In this document: piece by piece, positions 24,410-36,504 of the stretch | Layout of the letters: every line of letters starts with the position of its first letter | How positions within the stretch are numbered: position 1 is the first letter of the stretch | Source: Exaiptasia diaphana | Lineage: Eukaryota; Cnidaria; Anthozoa; Actiniaria; Aiptasiidae | Length of the DNA: 64,000 nucleotides | Reading direction: 5' to 3' | Assembly: GCF_001417965.1 (NCBI RefSeq) | Contig: NW_018385463.1 | Coordinates: 101,711-165,710 of the forward strand | Program-made: the position numbers and the translations under genes | Notes under the pieces: model-generated | Seen by the model: only the letters and a program-made list of their open reading frames with translations | The model's database searches: none | Told to the model about the DNA's origin: nothing

Positions 24410-25736
24410 GATTATGGAGATGAATATAATTTATGATTAGTACAATACACTTATTGTATACAGTAGAACAGCAGGATGATCATGAATGAATGGCTAATCA
24501 CTGAATAGCCAACTTTAAATATTTTGTTTCACAAACATGCAAAAAAGAATATTGTAGACAAAACTCTGGGAAAATAAAAGAAAATATTAAGATAGTTTAG
24601 TTTTCCTCAAGCTTTGTCTGCAATTCTTTTGTACATATCATTACTCGATCAACCAAAGTGTTTTAAGTCAAATATTACACTAGAGTAGGGTGTGGAGCAG
24701 ATCACAGTACAGGTCCCTATCTCATGGGAATGAGTGAAAATGATCAATAGCAGTGACAATCAGTCTAAAGTTGTATGAATTGGCTACTTGACTCCTCTTT
24801 TGCCCTCCTTAATCCTCCTCCTCCTCACTCCACTTTCTCTGTTTTGTAAGAAAGCTAGCCTGCGTAGCGGCTCTAGGGGAGGGGGGAAGGGGGAAAACGG
24901 AAGGGGAGGGGGGTGGTGGGCCGCTATAAGAAAGCGTGCACCTAATTTTTGGCTGATTTGCATAAGTGCTCCTTCTTTGGCTTTGAACACATTTCTAAAT
25001 TCGATTCTAAACTATTGCTGGACAAGCTTTTTTCAATTTTCAAATGCCAAAATAGTGCTAGCCTCCACTGTTGTCAGACAAATGCTAACTAAACAGATTT
25101 CTTCTGAAATTATTTTATTTAAAATATTTTATTTGAATACAGAGTATGTCGACTAGCTGCAAGGTCCAGTAGTCTGTGCATCTTCAAGTATTTAAGATCA
25201 AAAGAATAATTATATTATCTCAGATGAAAGTCAGAAATTATGAAAGTATTACTGTAAAGATAGTTATTATGATCTGAAAAAAATATGTGTATCTGTTCAT
25301 CAGACTCTGAGATTCATCTCATTTTTTTGGTCCTATTTATTTCTATGGCAGGGATGTTGGAGCTTTTTTAGCAGGGGAGGCTACTAACATAAAACAGTGA
25401 TCATTAGGACAAAACAAAAAAACGATTCAATAGGAGTATACTTTATGTTGATTTCTTAACTTTCTTAATTTTTGGAATGTAAAGACCCCCTGTTTCCGAC
25501 GTGCCTGTATGGGCTTGACTACCTGCCCAAAGACTGGTTAAATTTAGGGTTTTCATGCAGTAAAACTACCCAAGTGACATTATGCAAAGTAAATTTTAAT
25601 GTTGGGATCCCTGTGGTTTTACAGTGGGTGTAGAAATATTATTCATATTGCATTAGTATACTGATAATATTGCGAGAAGGCTTTTGCTCCAACGAATTGG
25701 CTTGAACAGACATTGAAGATGATATTTGAGATCAAT
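24410..25736. other. POFUT1 3' flank and intergenic spacer
   Basis: AATAAA at 24573-24578 is a likely POFUT1 polyadenylation signal. A purine/pyrimidine-skewed block at 24785-24925 (C/T-rich, then 'ggggaggggggaaggggg') contains 'gcctgcgtagcggc' and a partial mirror 'gggccgctat', which looks like a decayed inverted repeat. No gene is recognised. Confidence 0.45.
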
Positions 25737-27159
25737 ATGATGGGGTCCCTGTGTTTGAATAATGTATGCGGCTCGCAATGCATTTCGGAATGGTCTTCAA
25801 ACATGCGGTTGGAGTGTGGCGTTGTGCCTTGGAAGAAGCCAGGGAAAAGTAAGAATTTGCATTGTTTTAGCCAATATTGGTTGTCTCTATAACTCTTTGG
25901 CCATTATAGAAGAGTTAAATACTCAAGTGATGAGGAAAGAATGCATAGGTTGACTGTATTTAGATACAGAATGACTGATTATTTAAGTCTCTGATGATCG
26001 TCCTGGCACGTGGGCGCCCAAGTTTTTAGCGGTTCAAACTCCAAAGAAGTACTAAACTTTGCTTTTATCTATAGGTATATTAACCAATGGTTCTCTAAAT
26101 GAAGGTAAATTATGTACATTTGATAAAATCTTTAGATTAGAACCTTTTAGTCTCGAACGCCGTTTGATTTTTTGCCTCGTGTTGTGTTCGGCGGTTGGCC
26201 TGCCTGTGTTTGGGGTGGCGGCAAAAACTCGGTTTCATAAAGGTATGGATATCATGGGTCTAATATACATTCATTTTACCAAGGCAACACGGCGTGAATA
26301 TTAAGCTTCCGACATTGGGAACAAAGTCCATTCTATGTTCATCCCCTCCATATTTGGTGTTCCAAATTCACTCGAGAGCCGTTTCTTGTAGAAGCTGGAA
26401 TGATGAGCTAAATAAAACTTTCGTTCTTCTGAAATAGTATGTGTGGAAGTTAAAAAAATAGCTGACCAGCTTTAGAAACTCTATGATGTACAACAGACAA
26501 AGACTATTACATGCAGTGTGGGTTTCTTAGGAGAGGGAGACATTGGATGTATTGAAATCCACAAAAGAAAAAAAAAATCAAATCTGCAAGAAAGATACCC
26601 AAAATCTGCTAGTTCCCAAATCTGTCAATTTTATGCACGTATCAATTGAAATCCCAAACCCCCCACTCCAGGCCTTAGCGGGGAATTGGAATATGATTGG
26701 AATTGTCATTAATATAAAATTTAATTCAGGAGCCTCAGTGAGCAGTAGGGTTTTGGTCCCATGCTGTACTAGTGTCTTTCTGTTTCCCAATCAATTCCTT
26801 GTCCTAATACTCTACCCTCCTAGTGGTCTAGATGATATTCTTTGGTCCTTGCATTATTTATTGCTGCCACAGATAACATTCAGGAAATTCCATAAAATAT
26901 GTTATATTTCTGAATATTCTCTATGTCTATATTTGCTGAACTGCCTTAAATAAATATTTTTTGCATGTGATACTAGAAGCTCTTTTGATATTCTCCCATT
27001 TGGATATTCTCAAAATTTCCAAGGTGACACTGAATTGACAAGATTTTATTTTTTGAAACTGTATATATTCATCAACAACTTTTGTTTCTTCTATAATTTT
27101 TAGCTTCATCAAATCATGGATACTGCCGAAAAATGGTTCAAATGGGATACCGTTATTAA
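25737..27159 (+). CDS. Possible small three-exon gene of unknown product
   Basis: Tentative exons: 25737-25848 (start ATGATGGGGTCC, donor GTAAGA), 26075-26242 (acceptor TTTTATCTATAG, donor GTATGG) and 27104-27159 (acceptor ATAATTTTTAG, stop TAA). They join in frame to ~111 codons. The middle exon is open in only one frame, which is the frame joined here. It encodes basic and hydrophobic stretches (RRLIFCLVLCSAVGLPVFG) that could be one membrane segment. The last exon is open in all three frames, so the C-terminus is unsure. I recognise no family; it may be a non-coding transcript or chance. Confidence 0.25.
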
Positions 27160-30100
27160 AAGCACAACATGGTCAGATCACCAATGAGTAATCTGCGGCA
27201 TTATGACATGTCTTTGTACTAAGTGAATATACACTCACTGCTTTGTCAATGAAAAGTCAGTTTATTGCATCTGTGATCATGAGAGTAAACTACAAACTAC
27301 CAAAGACAAGATATTGAGACGTTTAACTTAAAAGTGAGTGTGGAATTTTGTCTGTTTGATCCTACCCCAGTTAAATATTTACACTCCAAACTCTTGAAAG
27401 GTTGTGCAAAGAGTTTCAAATAGGATTAGCCAAATACATAGCTACTGATTCTAATCTTCATGATAGGGAATCTTTTGTTCAGTTTAAGTTTAAACCTCAG
27501 GAAATCTTCTAAGTTCTTCTCTACATAATGTGTATATGAGAGGCCTTCTGTCTGTACATCATTGACCCAGTATATGTAGATCCATATATGGAAGTCATAT
27601 GACAAATCCTTCTCCAAGCTCCATATGTTGAGTTTCATTGCATAAATTTGATAGGTCAAAACAATCTGCCACTATTATTTGTGATCAAACCAACCCATCA
27701 GCCACTTTTCATGGCTGTCCATTTCTTCACTTTTATTGTCGTAACAGTTATTGTTAGGTTACTATTAAGGGGAAGGAGGAAATGAAAATGAAAAAAAAGC
27801 TCATGGTAGTGATAATGTTGTTTTTTTTTCAATTAGGAGTAGACTTTAAACATTTCACTTGATATTTGTTAAGAGGCAAAAACATATTTTGCATTGGACC
27901 AGCCTTTGGTCATTTATATGAGATTTTCCCATTAGCTACCAGCTGCAATTGCTTTTTTTCAATTTCCTGAAGTGATACTTCATGCTGCTCTTGTTTAGAA
28001 CATAGACATACTGTATACGCAATTTGGATGAATTTGAGGTTTTTTTCATTTGTGGTATGGTTCTTTGCTTTCAGTCAATTAACCATTAGACTTGTGTCAT
28101 AAACCTCAAAGAAACCTATTAGGTCTTGAGGTTAATTAACTTACCAATTAACTCCGTACTAACAATATTCCTTGCATAATGGTGTATTTAGACAACCACC
28201 AAGTTATTACCCTAGAATGTCCTAATAGATTTACAATTAAGCAATGTTGTTTGTCATAATAAAATACAAAATATATGTCTGGATCCTGGTTTTAATTTGC
28301 ACTTCCTTGTTCATGCAGTCACATTATCTAAATTTTAAAAACAATAAGGCATGAAATTTCAATAAATAATGTTCGCCTTTAATTCATGTATATTGGAGTT
28401 TGAAATTGTTTTTGGTTTTATACTGTAAGGCGGTGGTGTTTAGACCTTACAAATTGACAGCATTGACAGTTTTTAATGTTTTCATTTTTCTAGATTTCAA
28501 TATTAAATTTACATGTATTCATTATTATTTTTTTATGTGAGGTTCAATTCTCTGTTTAAAATAAGGAAAAGAAAACAAAACCAATGGCCTAAGATCCTAT
28601 GTGCTCTGTGATAAATATATCCCTTGCCATAACTCTACCTTCAACTGTTTCCAACCGAAATCCTATTTAATTCTACATTGTCAAATTGAATTATTTTATA
28701 CTGTGCACCGCACAAGAATTTAATTTATACCATGTGAAGTTATAAGCTGGGTTTTGCACCTGAAAAATTAAGAAAATGATGTGCTATGATGAGTTCATTA
28801 AATGAATTTCTTCACCTGATTTTAATAAGTGAAGAGAAATGTTTATCACCTGAGCACCTCATCAAAGGTTGTGTTATTTGTAATTTTACTGTCTGATGCT
28901 CAAAGTGTTAATTTCTCCTTAGAATATTAGATCCTGAAAATGCAATAAAGTTGATGTCAATGGAGATAATTAATCCCGACAGATGAAGGCCAACGGTAAG
29001 CCGGTTTTTTTTTCAGTTGTGGTTTTTTATTGTAGTTTGAATTTTTTTACTGCAGGAATTCCAAAATATTGTTAAAAGTGTAGACACCTTGAAGGTTTGT
29101 GGTTATACAGTTAGGTTGGGGTCTGAAAGGATAAAAACAGTGGATTGTATAATTGTAGTTCCCAAGAAAGAAAACATCCTTTTTGTCTCCCACACGAAGC
29201 TGCTTTGACATGAAATGCAAGGGGTCTGCACATTCAAATAAAATCCCGTAGTAATTTAATCAATGTTGAAGTCAGATGTCAACTCAAAAACACAATGTAT
29301 GAAAATGTATTTTCCAATCAATGTCTAAAAGACATCTCAGTTGGATTACTGTTGGAACAATATTCAAACAGTTTTTTTGTATTATGTCTGCTGTGATGAA
29401 ACTTAACATAACAACTCTGAATTTTTCATGTTGTTAAAAAATACGAGCTTTTTAAATCTGAGCAGGCAAGAATTGTATATGCCATACATTATTTTATGGT
29501 GACAATCTAAAAATTTCCAATGTTAAGCTTTTGTTTTTGTTTTCAAAGTGTTTTCCTGTGGCGTTGCTGAATCCTGAAATGATGTATGAATTGTCATCGA
29601 TCAAGAGACATATTGGTATGTGTTTAGAAAAGACTGAACCAATAATGGCCGAGACTATTAATTTAGAGAGCTTGGTGATGTTCACCAATTGATGCATGTA
29701 AAATAGATTGAACAGTAATAGTGACGTGACTGGGAATGAAATTTTTGCCTTTAAAAGCAACCAAATGTATGTCAATTGAAAGTAAGCAGTGCCCAACAAC
29801 TTGAAACAGAAGTAACTTGACTTAGATTATATGAATATGGCACTGGGAAAAACTGTACAATAAATAAAGTAATAGAAAATTATCTATTTTATTTCTCGAC
29901 ATAAGTTGTCTAATTTCAGGGTTCGTGCTACTCCTTGAAAAGCCCTAGGGTTGAAAACTCGTTATCAAGGGCACTTGAAAAGCACTTAAAAATAGGAAAA
30001 CACCAAAAAAATATATCCTGGAATACTCCTTAAATTTGCTGTAGTCTGTTTTCTTAAATAAGGGAAATCATTTTTTTTTTTTTTTTTTTCACTCATAGAA

Positions 30101-31700
30101 AAAGTTCAGAAACTTCAACCTAGAGTCAAAAGTAGCTCTTGAAAATCTAATTTTTGGGCTTTAAAAGTTACTTGAAAGTGTAGTATGAACCCTGTGATTG
30201 ATGTGCACATATTAAAGGGATTTGAATCCTTGACCTGTGGTCCTGTATGTCCTGGGCTATTGAGATAAACTTTGTTTTTATGAATACAGTCCATATTGGC
30301 AAAAGAGCATTGAGTGCTTGCAAAAGGGTTGTAAAAATGAATGTACTTTATCTGTAAAATTGTACTTACCTCTCTGTACTTAAGTAATTTAGTTCAAAGG
30401 TGGTTCAGTTCAATGCAGTTTAGTGCAAATTTCTGCTATTTGGATTTTTTTTTACAATTTTGCAGATTTTAAATGCATTCACTCTGTCTCCTGGGTTTGA
30501 GTCGCTAACTCAGAGACTCGAATGAGGATTTCTTAGCAAAGTTCATGATCTTGTGCACTCCCTTCTTTCCCATAATACTGCCTTATACAGACCCATATGA
30601 TGAGTTGCATACTATCGAGGGCCTGGAAGTTACCAGGCTCTTCTGATCCAAATGAAGTCACCCAGAATGCACAGGGGCCATCTGATGGGTTTAAATAATG
30701 CATGTCCAGTATTTGATACGATTGATAGGTCTGATTTATATCTTTTCTGTTTAAACAGATGCACAGATGTGAACCAGAATAAAAGCAGTGAAATAACCTG
30801 TTTAAATGTCACATACCGTAATTTGCTAGACAGTCAGACAGGAAAGTAAAAAATATGTAACTAAAGTTGAATATATTTAATGATGTTATTTATTATTGTT
30901 ATCTCTTTCTCTATGGATATTAGAATAATACTTCTTTTAAATCGTTAATTGCATTGTATTCTTTTGTGTTTCTGGGATTATTATGTCTTGATGTTTAGAT
31001 TTTTATCGAGTGTCTTATGTTCTTTAAGGAGTTCAAAGTATGATTTGCTTATAGAATTTGTTTATTACCAGCAAGAAACAAAAAATATTTGATAGTGAGC
31101 AAGCTATTTCTTATTGAATTCGGAACACCTGATGCGAACATTCTTGTTAATCTCTGAAAATTTCTATTGTATTTATTGCTGACGAGGAACGGAAAAGTCT
31201 TCACCTTCCCAGAACATCAAATAGGAAAACTATGCATCTTTCTTTCACTTCAAAAGACGATTTTCTTTTGACGCCAGGAATAAGCATACTGTTTGTCATT
31301 AAATTATTGATGAGAAAGTACTCTTAAGATGCATTTCCAATTAGGTCAGCTTCCTTGGGTTCTAATGCAAATGGACAGTCGTCATTTGGCATGGTTCTTG
31401 TGGCGTTTCTTTAGAGGAATGCGTTTCTGTAAAATGAGATGGTCCGTGTAACAAACAACCTTTGAACTCGGCTCGTCAAAATCCTGTCTGGATAGAATGT
31501 CGACGATAAGCTCAAAGCATGATTGGTATTTTGTACTGAAAAACGCTTGAAAACTAATGGTTCGTTTCATTATTTTTTAATGTTAATAAGATTCACAGTG
31601 GAATTCGTATAAAGCTTGCGAAGATATCATCAAAGACAACCGCCTTTGTAGTAGATATGAGTTCGTTTGCTACTTTAGATGTATATCGATTAGAGATGAA
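27160..31700. other. AT-rich stretch without a recognised gene
   Basis: About 4.5 kb of A/T-rich sequence with no convincing coding region on either strand. A 73-base segment at 28923-28995 is bounded by a good acceptor (TTTCTCCTTAG) and donor (GTAAGC) and could be an untranslated exon of a neighbouring gene. A fold-back repeat lies at 29917-30194. Otherwise I see homopolymer runs and unique-looking DNA. Confidence 0.4.
29917..30194. mobile_element. MITE-like element with 'cagggttcgtgcta' ends
   Basis: The left end CAGGGTTCGTGCTACTCCTT pairs imperfectly with the right end, whose reverse complement begins CAGGGTTCATACTACACTTT. The arms continue with 'ttgaaaagccc' against 'gggctttaaaa'. It contains a ~20-base T run at about 30070. 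It is non-coding. Confidence 0.7.
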
Positions 31701-32570
31701 TCGTCGTTGTTGTTTGTGTAGAAATTTTAACACTCGCAGTGCCTGATTCCATAGTTTCCCTCGACCACTAAACGAGCAACAATGGACAAGAGAAACCTAC
31801 ACCGGTGTTCGCGGTTGCATGCAACCTCGTAATTGGATTACTGAATAAAACGATTTGTCACATCGACTTGATTTCAAATTTTTGTCACTGGGTCAAAGGT
31901 ACGCACAAAAAATACAAACATTTTTCATGGTGATTTTGAGAAATTAAATGTAAACCAATCCTTGTAGTAATTAACGATGATGGATGAGACTCAAAAGGGC
32001 TTTCATTAGACGATCCATTGGGTTTTCAAAACACAAGTCAAAAGGTGCCAGACATTCACGAAAATATTTCAAGCTGGCTACCAAAACATTGAGCAGAAGT
32101 CCGAAAAGTTCACAGTTGCAAAATAAATTTCTTTGTTCATTAACAGGTACTTTGATAAAGCGAAACGATTATTGTTATTCAAGTCAATTGTCAGGAGGTT
32201 TTGTAATTATGCAAATTTTGAATACTAGTCCAGCTTTAAGTCAAAGCAGTGACGTCAACCCTCCCAACTGCCAGTTGCTAAGTGAAATTGTTCACTTTCC
32301 ACAGCAGTTTTCGACTGAAGGCTTGGCATTCAGTTTCTCACTGAACACAATCCAGTTTGGCTTGTGTAGACTAGCGCGTCTGACGAATTTCTGGGCTGTA
32401 ATTTGGTGTTGACTTAGCTTGAAGAGGAAAACCAGTGTAAATCCTGATCAGACTTCATCTTCAACTAAACAAAGGTTGTCCGTGTTTGACCAAGCCCCCC
32501 GAAAACGACTCGACTTGTGTGTGGCTGTGTTGGAAGGAACATTGTACTTTGCCATTTGAACAGAGAAGCC
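31701..32570 (+). promoter_or_regulatory. Putative promoter / 5' UTR of the PKA regulatory subunit
   Basis: GC content rises here relative to the DNA on the left. The stretch holds a perfect palindrome GGTTGCATGCAACC (31813-31826), which resembles an RFX X-box, and a perfect cAMP response element TGACGTCA (32250-32257), ~354 bases before the start codon. Plausible splice acceptors at 32146 (TTCATTAACAG) and 32311 (CACTTTCCACAG) leave room for a spliced 5' UTR. Function is inferred from motif identity only. Confidence 0.4.
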
Positions 32571-32627
32571 ATGTTATTTGAAATCTGTTTGTCCTCGACG
32601 ATTGCTGAGCATGTCAACTCAGTTTAA
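32571..32627 (+). promoter_or_regulatory. Upstream open reading frame overlapping the PKA-R start
   Basis: ATG at 32571 (G at -3) opens an 18-codon frame ending with TAA at 32625-32627. It is in a different frame from the main coding region and ends 17 bases past the main ATG at 32611. If the mRNA starts upstream, this overlapping uORF should reduce translation of the main protein. Confidence 0.4.
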
Positions 32628-33723
32628 TATTCCACCGGGATTAACGAGTCTTTTGGAGGAATTTGTCGTTAAATGCATACAGGAAAATCCTGACGATCTA
32701 GTCGAGTTTGCTGCGGAATACTTCACAATGTTTAAAAGAAGAAAGGATAAGAATCAAGCTTCGAAATCTAACAAAAAGGAGAATGAAATTAAGGTTCAAG
32801 ATGACTTGCCGAGTTGCGAAGCTCCAAAACCGAAGGCAAGAGGAAGGAGACAAGCTGTTTCAGCCGATGTTTACGATCCAAACAAAGAAGCCGACGCGAA
32901 AACCGTTCACTACCCGAAGACCGAAGAACAGATGAAACGCTTGAATGAAGCTGCGAAAAAGATAGTTCTGTTCAAGGCTTGTGATGTCGAACAGTTGCAA
33001 GAAGTCCTCGGTGCGATGTTCGAAAAGCGAGTTAAGCCTGACGAGATGCTCATAAAACAAGGGGACGAAGGAGACAACTTCTATGTCGTTGACGTCGGCG
33101 ACTACGATGTACTAATCGATCAGCCCGATGGCTCGAGAAAAAAGGTTTTTACCTACAAAGATTCAGGTAGCTTTGGCGAACTAGCTTTGCTGTACAACTG
33201 CCCTCGAAATGCAACAATCGTTGCACAAACAGACGGCATCGTTTGGGCGCTAGATCAGTCTACTTTCCGCAGGATTGTGGCAGGAGCCGCAATGAGAAAG
33301 CGAGAAAAATATATTAACCTACTAAAAAAAGTCGATATTTTGGAGAATCTAAAGTCGGAAGAATTAGAAAATCTCGCCGATGCTTTGGAACAGAATATAT
33401 TCAAAGATGGGGATTGCATAATAAAGGAAAAGGATGAGGCCGATTGTATGTATTTTATAGAGGATGGCAACGTACGAATTACAGTTAACGACGGCAAAAC
33501 AGAGAAGGAGATCTCCATCTTGTCTCAAGGCGCTTATGTTGGCGAACTCGCCCTGGTCATGAAGCAAACGCGTTCGGCCTCTGTACACGCTAGGGGAAAG
33601 TGTAAATGTGCCAAGTTGACTGTAGACGCATTTGAGCGTCTTCTTGGTCCTTGTCATGAAATTATGAAGCGAAATGCAGGAAAATACGAGGAACAGAGAA
33701 AGAAACTCGGCCTCGACAAGTAA
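32611..33723 (+). CDS. PRKAR2: cAMP-dependent protein kinase regulatory subunit, RII-like, single coding exon
   Basis: Binds and inhibits the PKA catalytic subunit until cAMP releases it; the N-terminal dimer docks to A-kinase anchoring proteins. The protein has 370 residues. It carries an RII-type docking/dimerisation domain ~5-42 (IPPGLTSLLEEF...LVEFAAEYF), inhibitor site RRQAVSA at 79-85, CNB-A with cassette FGELALLYNCPRNAT (188-202; E190, R199) and CNB-B with GELALVMKQTRSAS (311-324; E312, R321). Both cAMP cassettes look functional. The inhibitor site has alanine (A82) where RII proteins have the autophosphorylated serine. The start was chosen at ATG 32611 (A at -3) because the protein then begins MSTQFNIPPG like RII proteins; the frame also runs upstream through a TTG codon. 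No introns interrupt the coding region. AATAAA at 34142-34147 may end the transcript. Confidence 0.93.
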   Translation: MSTQFNIPPGLTSLLEEFVVKCIQENPDDLVEFAAEYFTMFKRRKDKNQASKSNKKENEIKVQDDLPSCEAPKPKARGRRQAVSADVYDPNKEADAKTVHYPKTEEQMKRLNEAAKKIVLFKACDVEQLQEVLGAMFEKRVKPDEMLIKQGDEGDNFYVVDVGDYDVLIDQPDGSRKKVFTYKDSGSFGELALLYNCPRNATIVAQTDGIVWALDQSTFRRIVAGAAMRKREKYINLLKKVDILENLKSEELENLADALEQNIFKDGDCIIKEKDEADCMYFIEDGNVRITVNDGKTEKEISILSQGAYVGELALVMKQTRSASVHARGKCKCAKLTVDAFERLLGPCHEIMKRNAGKYEEQRKKLGLDK

Positions 33724-36504
33724 ACATGCAAATTTTGTCACCGCTATAGACACCTGCCAGGGATGATATTTTTACCAAAGCCTAAGAAGGAATACTGCGG
33801 AAAATCTTTAAAGGATTTTAGCAAACTTAAGTATCCAGATTGATTAAAAAAAAATAAGAAATATATATTATTGTTATTTGCATATATACAGAATTGTAGG
33901 CCCTCTTTGTTTCATTGGAAAGGACGTTAACGATTTCTCATTCTTTGAATTATTATAATTTCATGTTATGTTTCCAGTATTTTGAAGTTTTTTTTTAATT
34001 ACAAAATAGCATTGAAATTCCAATCAATTTGAAAGGCTTTGAACCAGATGTAAATGTCATAAATCTAGATAGTGATTTAATTTGGAAAATTGATGCGTAG
34101 TTTTTGACTTGAAAATTGTACTTTAAAGTCTTCAGTGTTAAAATAAATGTGAAAAAAGGCTTTCCTTGAGAGCCCCAAATAATGTGTGGTTTTATCTAGG
34201 AATCGCAAAAGCAAGATTTTGTGGCTTTGTGAGTCTTTTGTTTGATGACACGAGGTAAAATTTGTAATTTAAATGTGCATTGTTGTTGTTTCAAGCGGCG
34301 TTGTGGTTTGTGATTGGCTGGTTTCGATGTGTAGTATTATCAGCAGGCACAAGTGTCGTATAATGTTGGACCGTATACAAAGTCGACTCGTGATTGGTTC
34401 ATTCTAAATTGCTGTATTTCATAGCCATATTTCTTTGGATTATCATTTAGCCACAATATGGGTAAAGAGCTGTAAAGCCTTTGGCAGTCTTTTGTGTACA
34501 AAAAAATCGTTCTTTTACGTTCTTTTCAAATTCATTTTCAACCTCCCACGCGCCTGTAATTAAGCCAACTTTTATTTCATTTTGAAAATTTCAGCTTGGG
34601 TAAATACGATGCGAGTGTCCGATTCCTATCACAAGGAAACGTTCCAATAATAACTTGATGACGATAGAGGAGATTATGGTGACGGCAGCGGTGAAAGGGT
34701 TTCGCAATATGGGCTGGAGGTTTTCTCGATGTTATATAACTACTGATTGTGCCATGGAGAGCAAAAAAGTGATTAAGAAATGAGATATTTCAAGTTGCCG
34801 CGTGTTGAATTTAGGTTTTGATGGCAGTTGAGTGAAGACAAGGGTTTTTGAAAATGTTTACAAAGATAACACGAATGTGTCGAAACAACAAATATTTCCT
34901 GAAAGATAATCCCAGAAAAAAGAATCGAAAAAAAAAATCACAAATTAAAATGATAATTTAAAGCGAAGTATATTCATAATGAAAATGAAAACTAGGTAAT
35001 ATAAATTAAAAATTGAAGAAAAAAAAACACGTCATTTACATAAATATTAACTCAAAAGTTAAAACGCGTTAAAGAATGAAAAAGCAAAGAGCAAATCTAG
35101 GATTCATTTAACAAACATTTGCATATTTGACCCGGCAGAGGAAATGCAATGATGATATGCTATATTTCTTGTATTTGTAATGGAGTGTCTTCAACTATCC
35201 GTCAATGAATAATTTATTGAACAGAGTAATTTGTTTAAATGTTTTCAAATCGTCCTCGGTAAATAGAACTCAGTAGTATATCGAAATAGAAAGTCTTTAT
35301 TTACGAAGACGGTGCGCTTATTGTCGCCCTCGCAAGATATATAATCGTCATCAATCCTTTCACTACATGCGAACATGTCTTCGTCGACGATAAGTGCGAA
35401 GTCCAGTCAAAATATCGTTCTAAGATACCACACTTGGGTGTTAGTTTTCAGGCTTCGGGTTTAAAAGCCAACCACATTGGTTTCTTACAGCGGTCGCTAT
35501 AGCATTTTCACTACACAGTTGGCATGGAACCAATAGTATTGCTGTTTAACACTACGACCCCTATCGAGTGATAGCTATTCAAATGCAACTCTAATGAATA
35601 CTCAAGCAGAGTAACTTACAGTAATAGAATAGGGAGTTACAGCTGAAAATCTTATCTCGAAATGCCCTTTTTTCTCATTTGTTTCCAAACAATTTTCTTT
35701 CCACTTTTTAATGAAGATAAAATCTTTTTTTTTATGTTTTGGTTTTCAATAATGATATATCGACGTATCGTTATAAAGATTTTGAAAGTGTTAACTTAGC
35801 AACAATTTGCGATTCATGATTCTAGTTGTCAATCATAATGGATTCTCTCTCTAGCGCAGAGGCTAATGGGAAATGAAAAAAATCCTTGTCATCAATGATC
35901 ACGTGATTTATGAAATACAAATTACAGCATCGCGATCTCAGTGTTTTGAAGCTTGTTTGGATTAGTGCTTTGCTGCGACTTTGGCGAGGTTTTGATCAGA
36001 CAATCCATTTTACTTGGCCTCTGAACACAAACAACTTCATCACCATCTGCATTCTGCAGAAACGTCCAAAATTCTCGCAAACGGACTTCAAAATTTCTAA
36101 TCGGGATACAACGTTTTTTGCTGTGAAATAAACAGAAGTCTCTGATAGCCCTTTGTATTTGCAATTTAGACTCGCAAATAACAACTTGAATTTCCAACGT
36201 TCGATCGTGACAGTTCGAAAGGCGTCGTGACAGTCCCCCGCCTGTTTCCACAGGAAGCCCAGGAAAAGAAAGCGAGTTGCCCGCTGAGGAGGCAGAAATA
36301 TGGCAAAGTCGCTCCTAATGAACTCAATAGAGTACAAACACTAAAAGCGCGTGCAGCACTTTGTACTAATTACTACTCAATTTACAATTAGCATAATTTA
36401 GCAATATTCATGTTGCACAGTTTTCAGGCGGTTTGTCTTTTACTTAAGCTTGTTTATAAACAATAGCAAATATGTTTAGAACGGTTATGTGAAAAGATAA
36501 ATTT

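Noticed and set aside
24788-25156. 122-codon frame downstream of POFUT1
   Set aside because: Leucine and glycine runs come from the skewed C/T- and G-rich block; no family resemblance.
31984-32412. 142-codon open frame upstream of the PKA subunit
   Set aside because: Composition is random-looking, no domain is visible, and it overlaps the likely promoter/5' UTR. Treated as chance.
35922-36337. Overlapping minus-strand frames of 109 and 113 codons
   Set aside because: Two different frames are open over the same bases, neither with protein-like composition or splice context.
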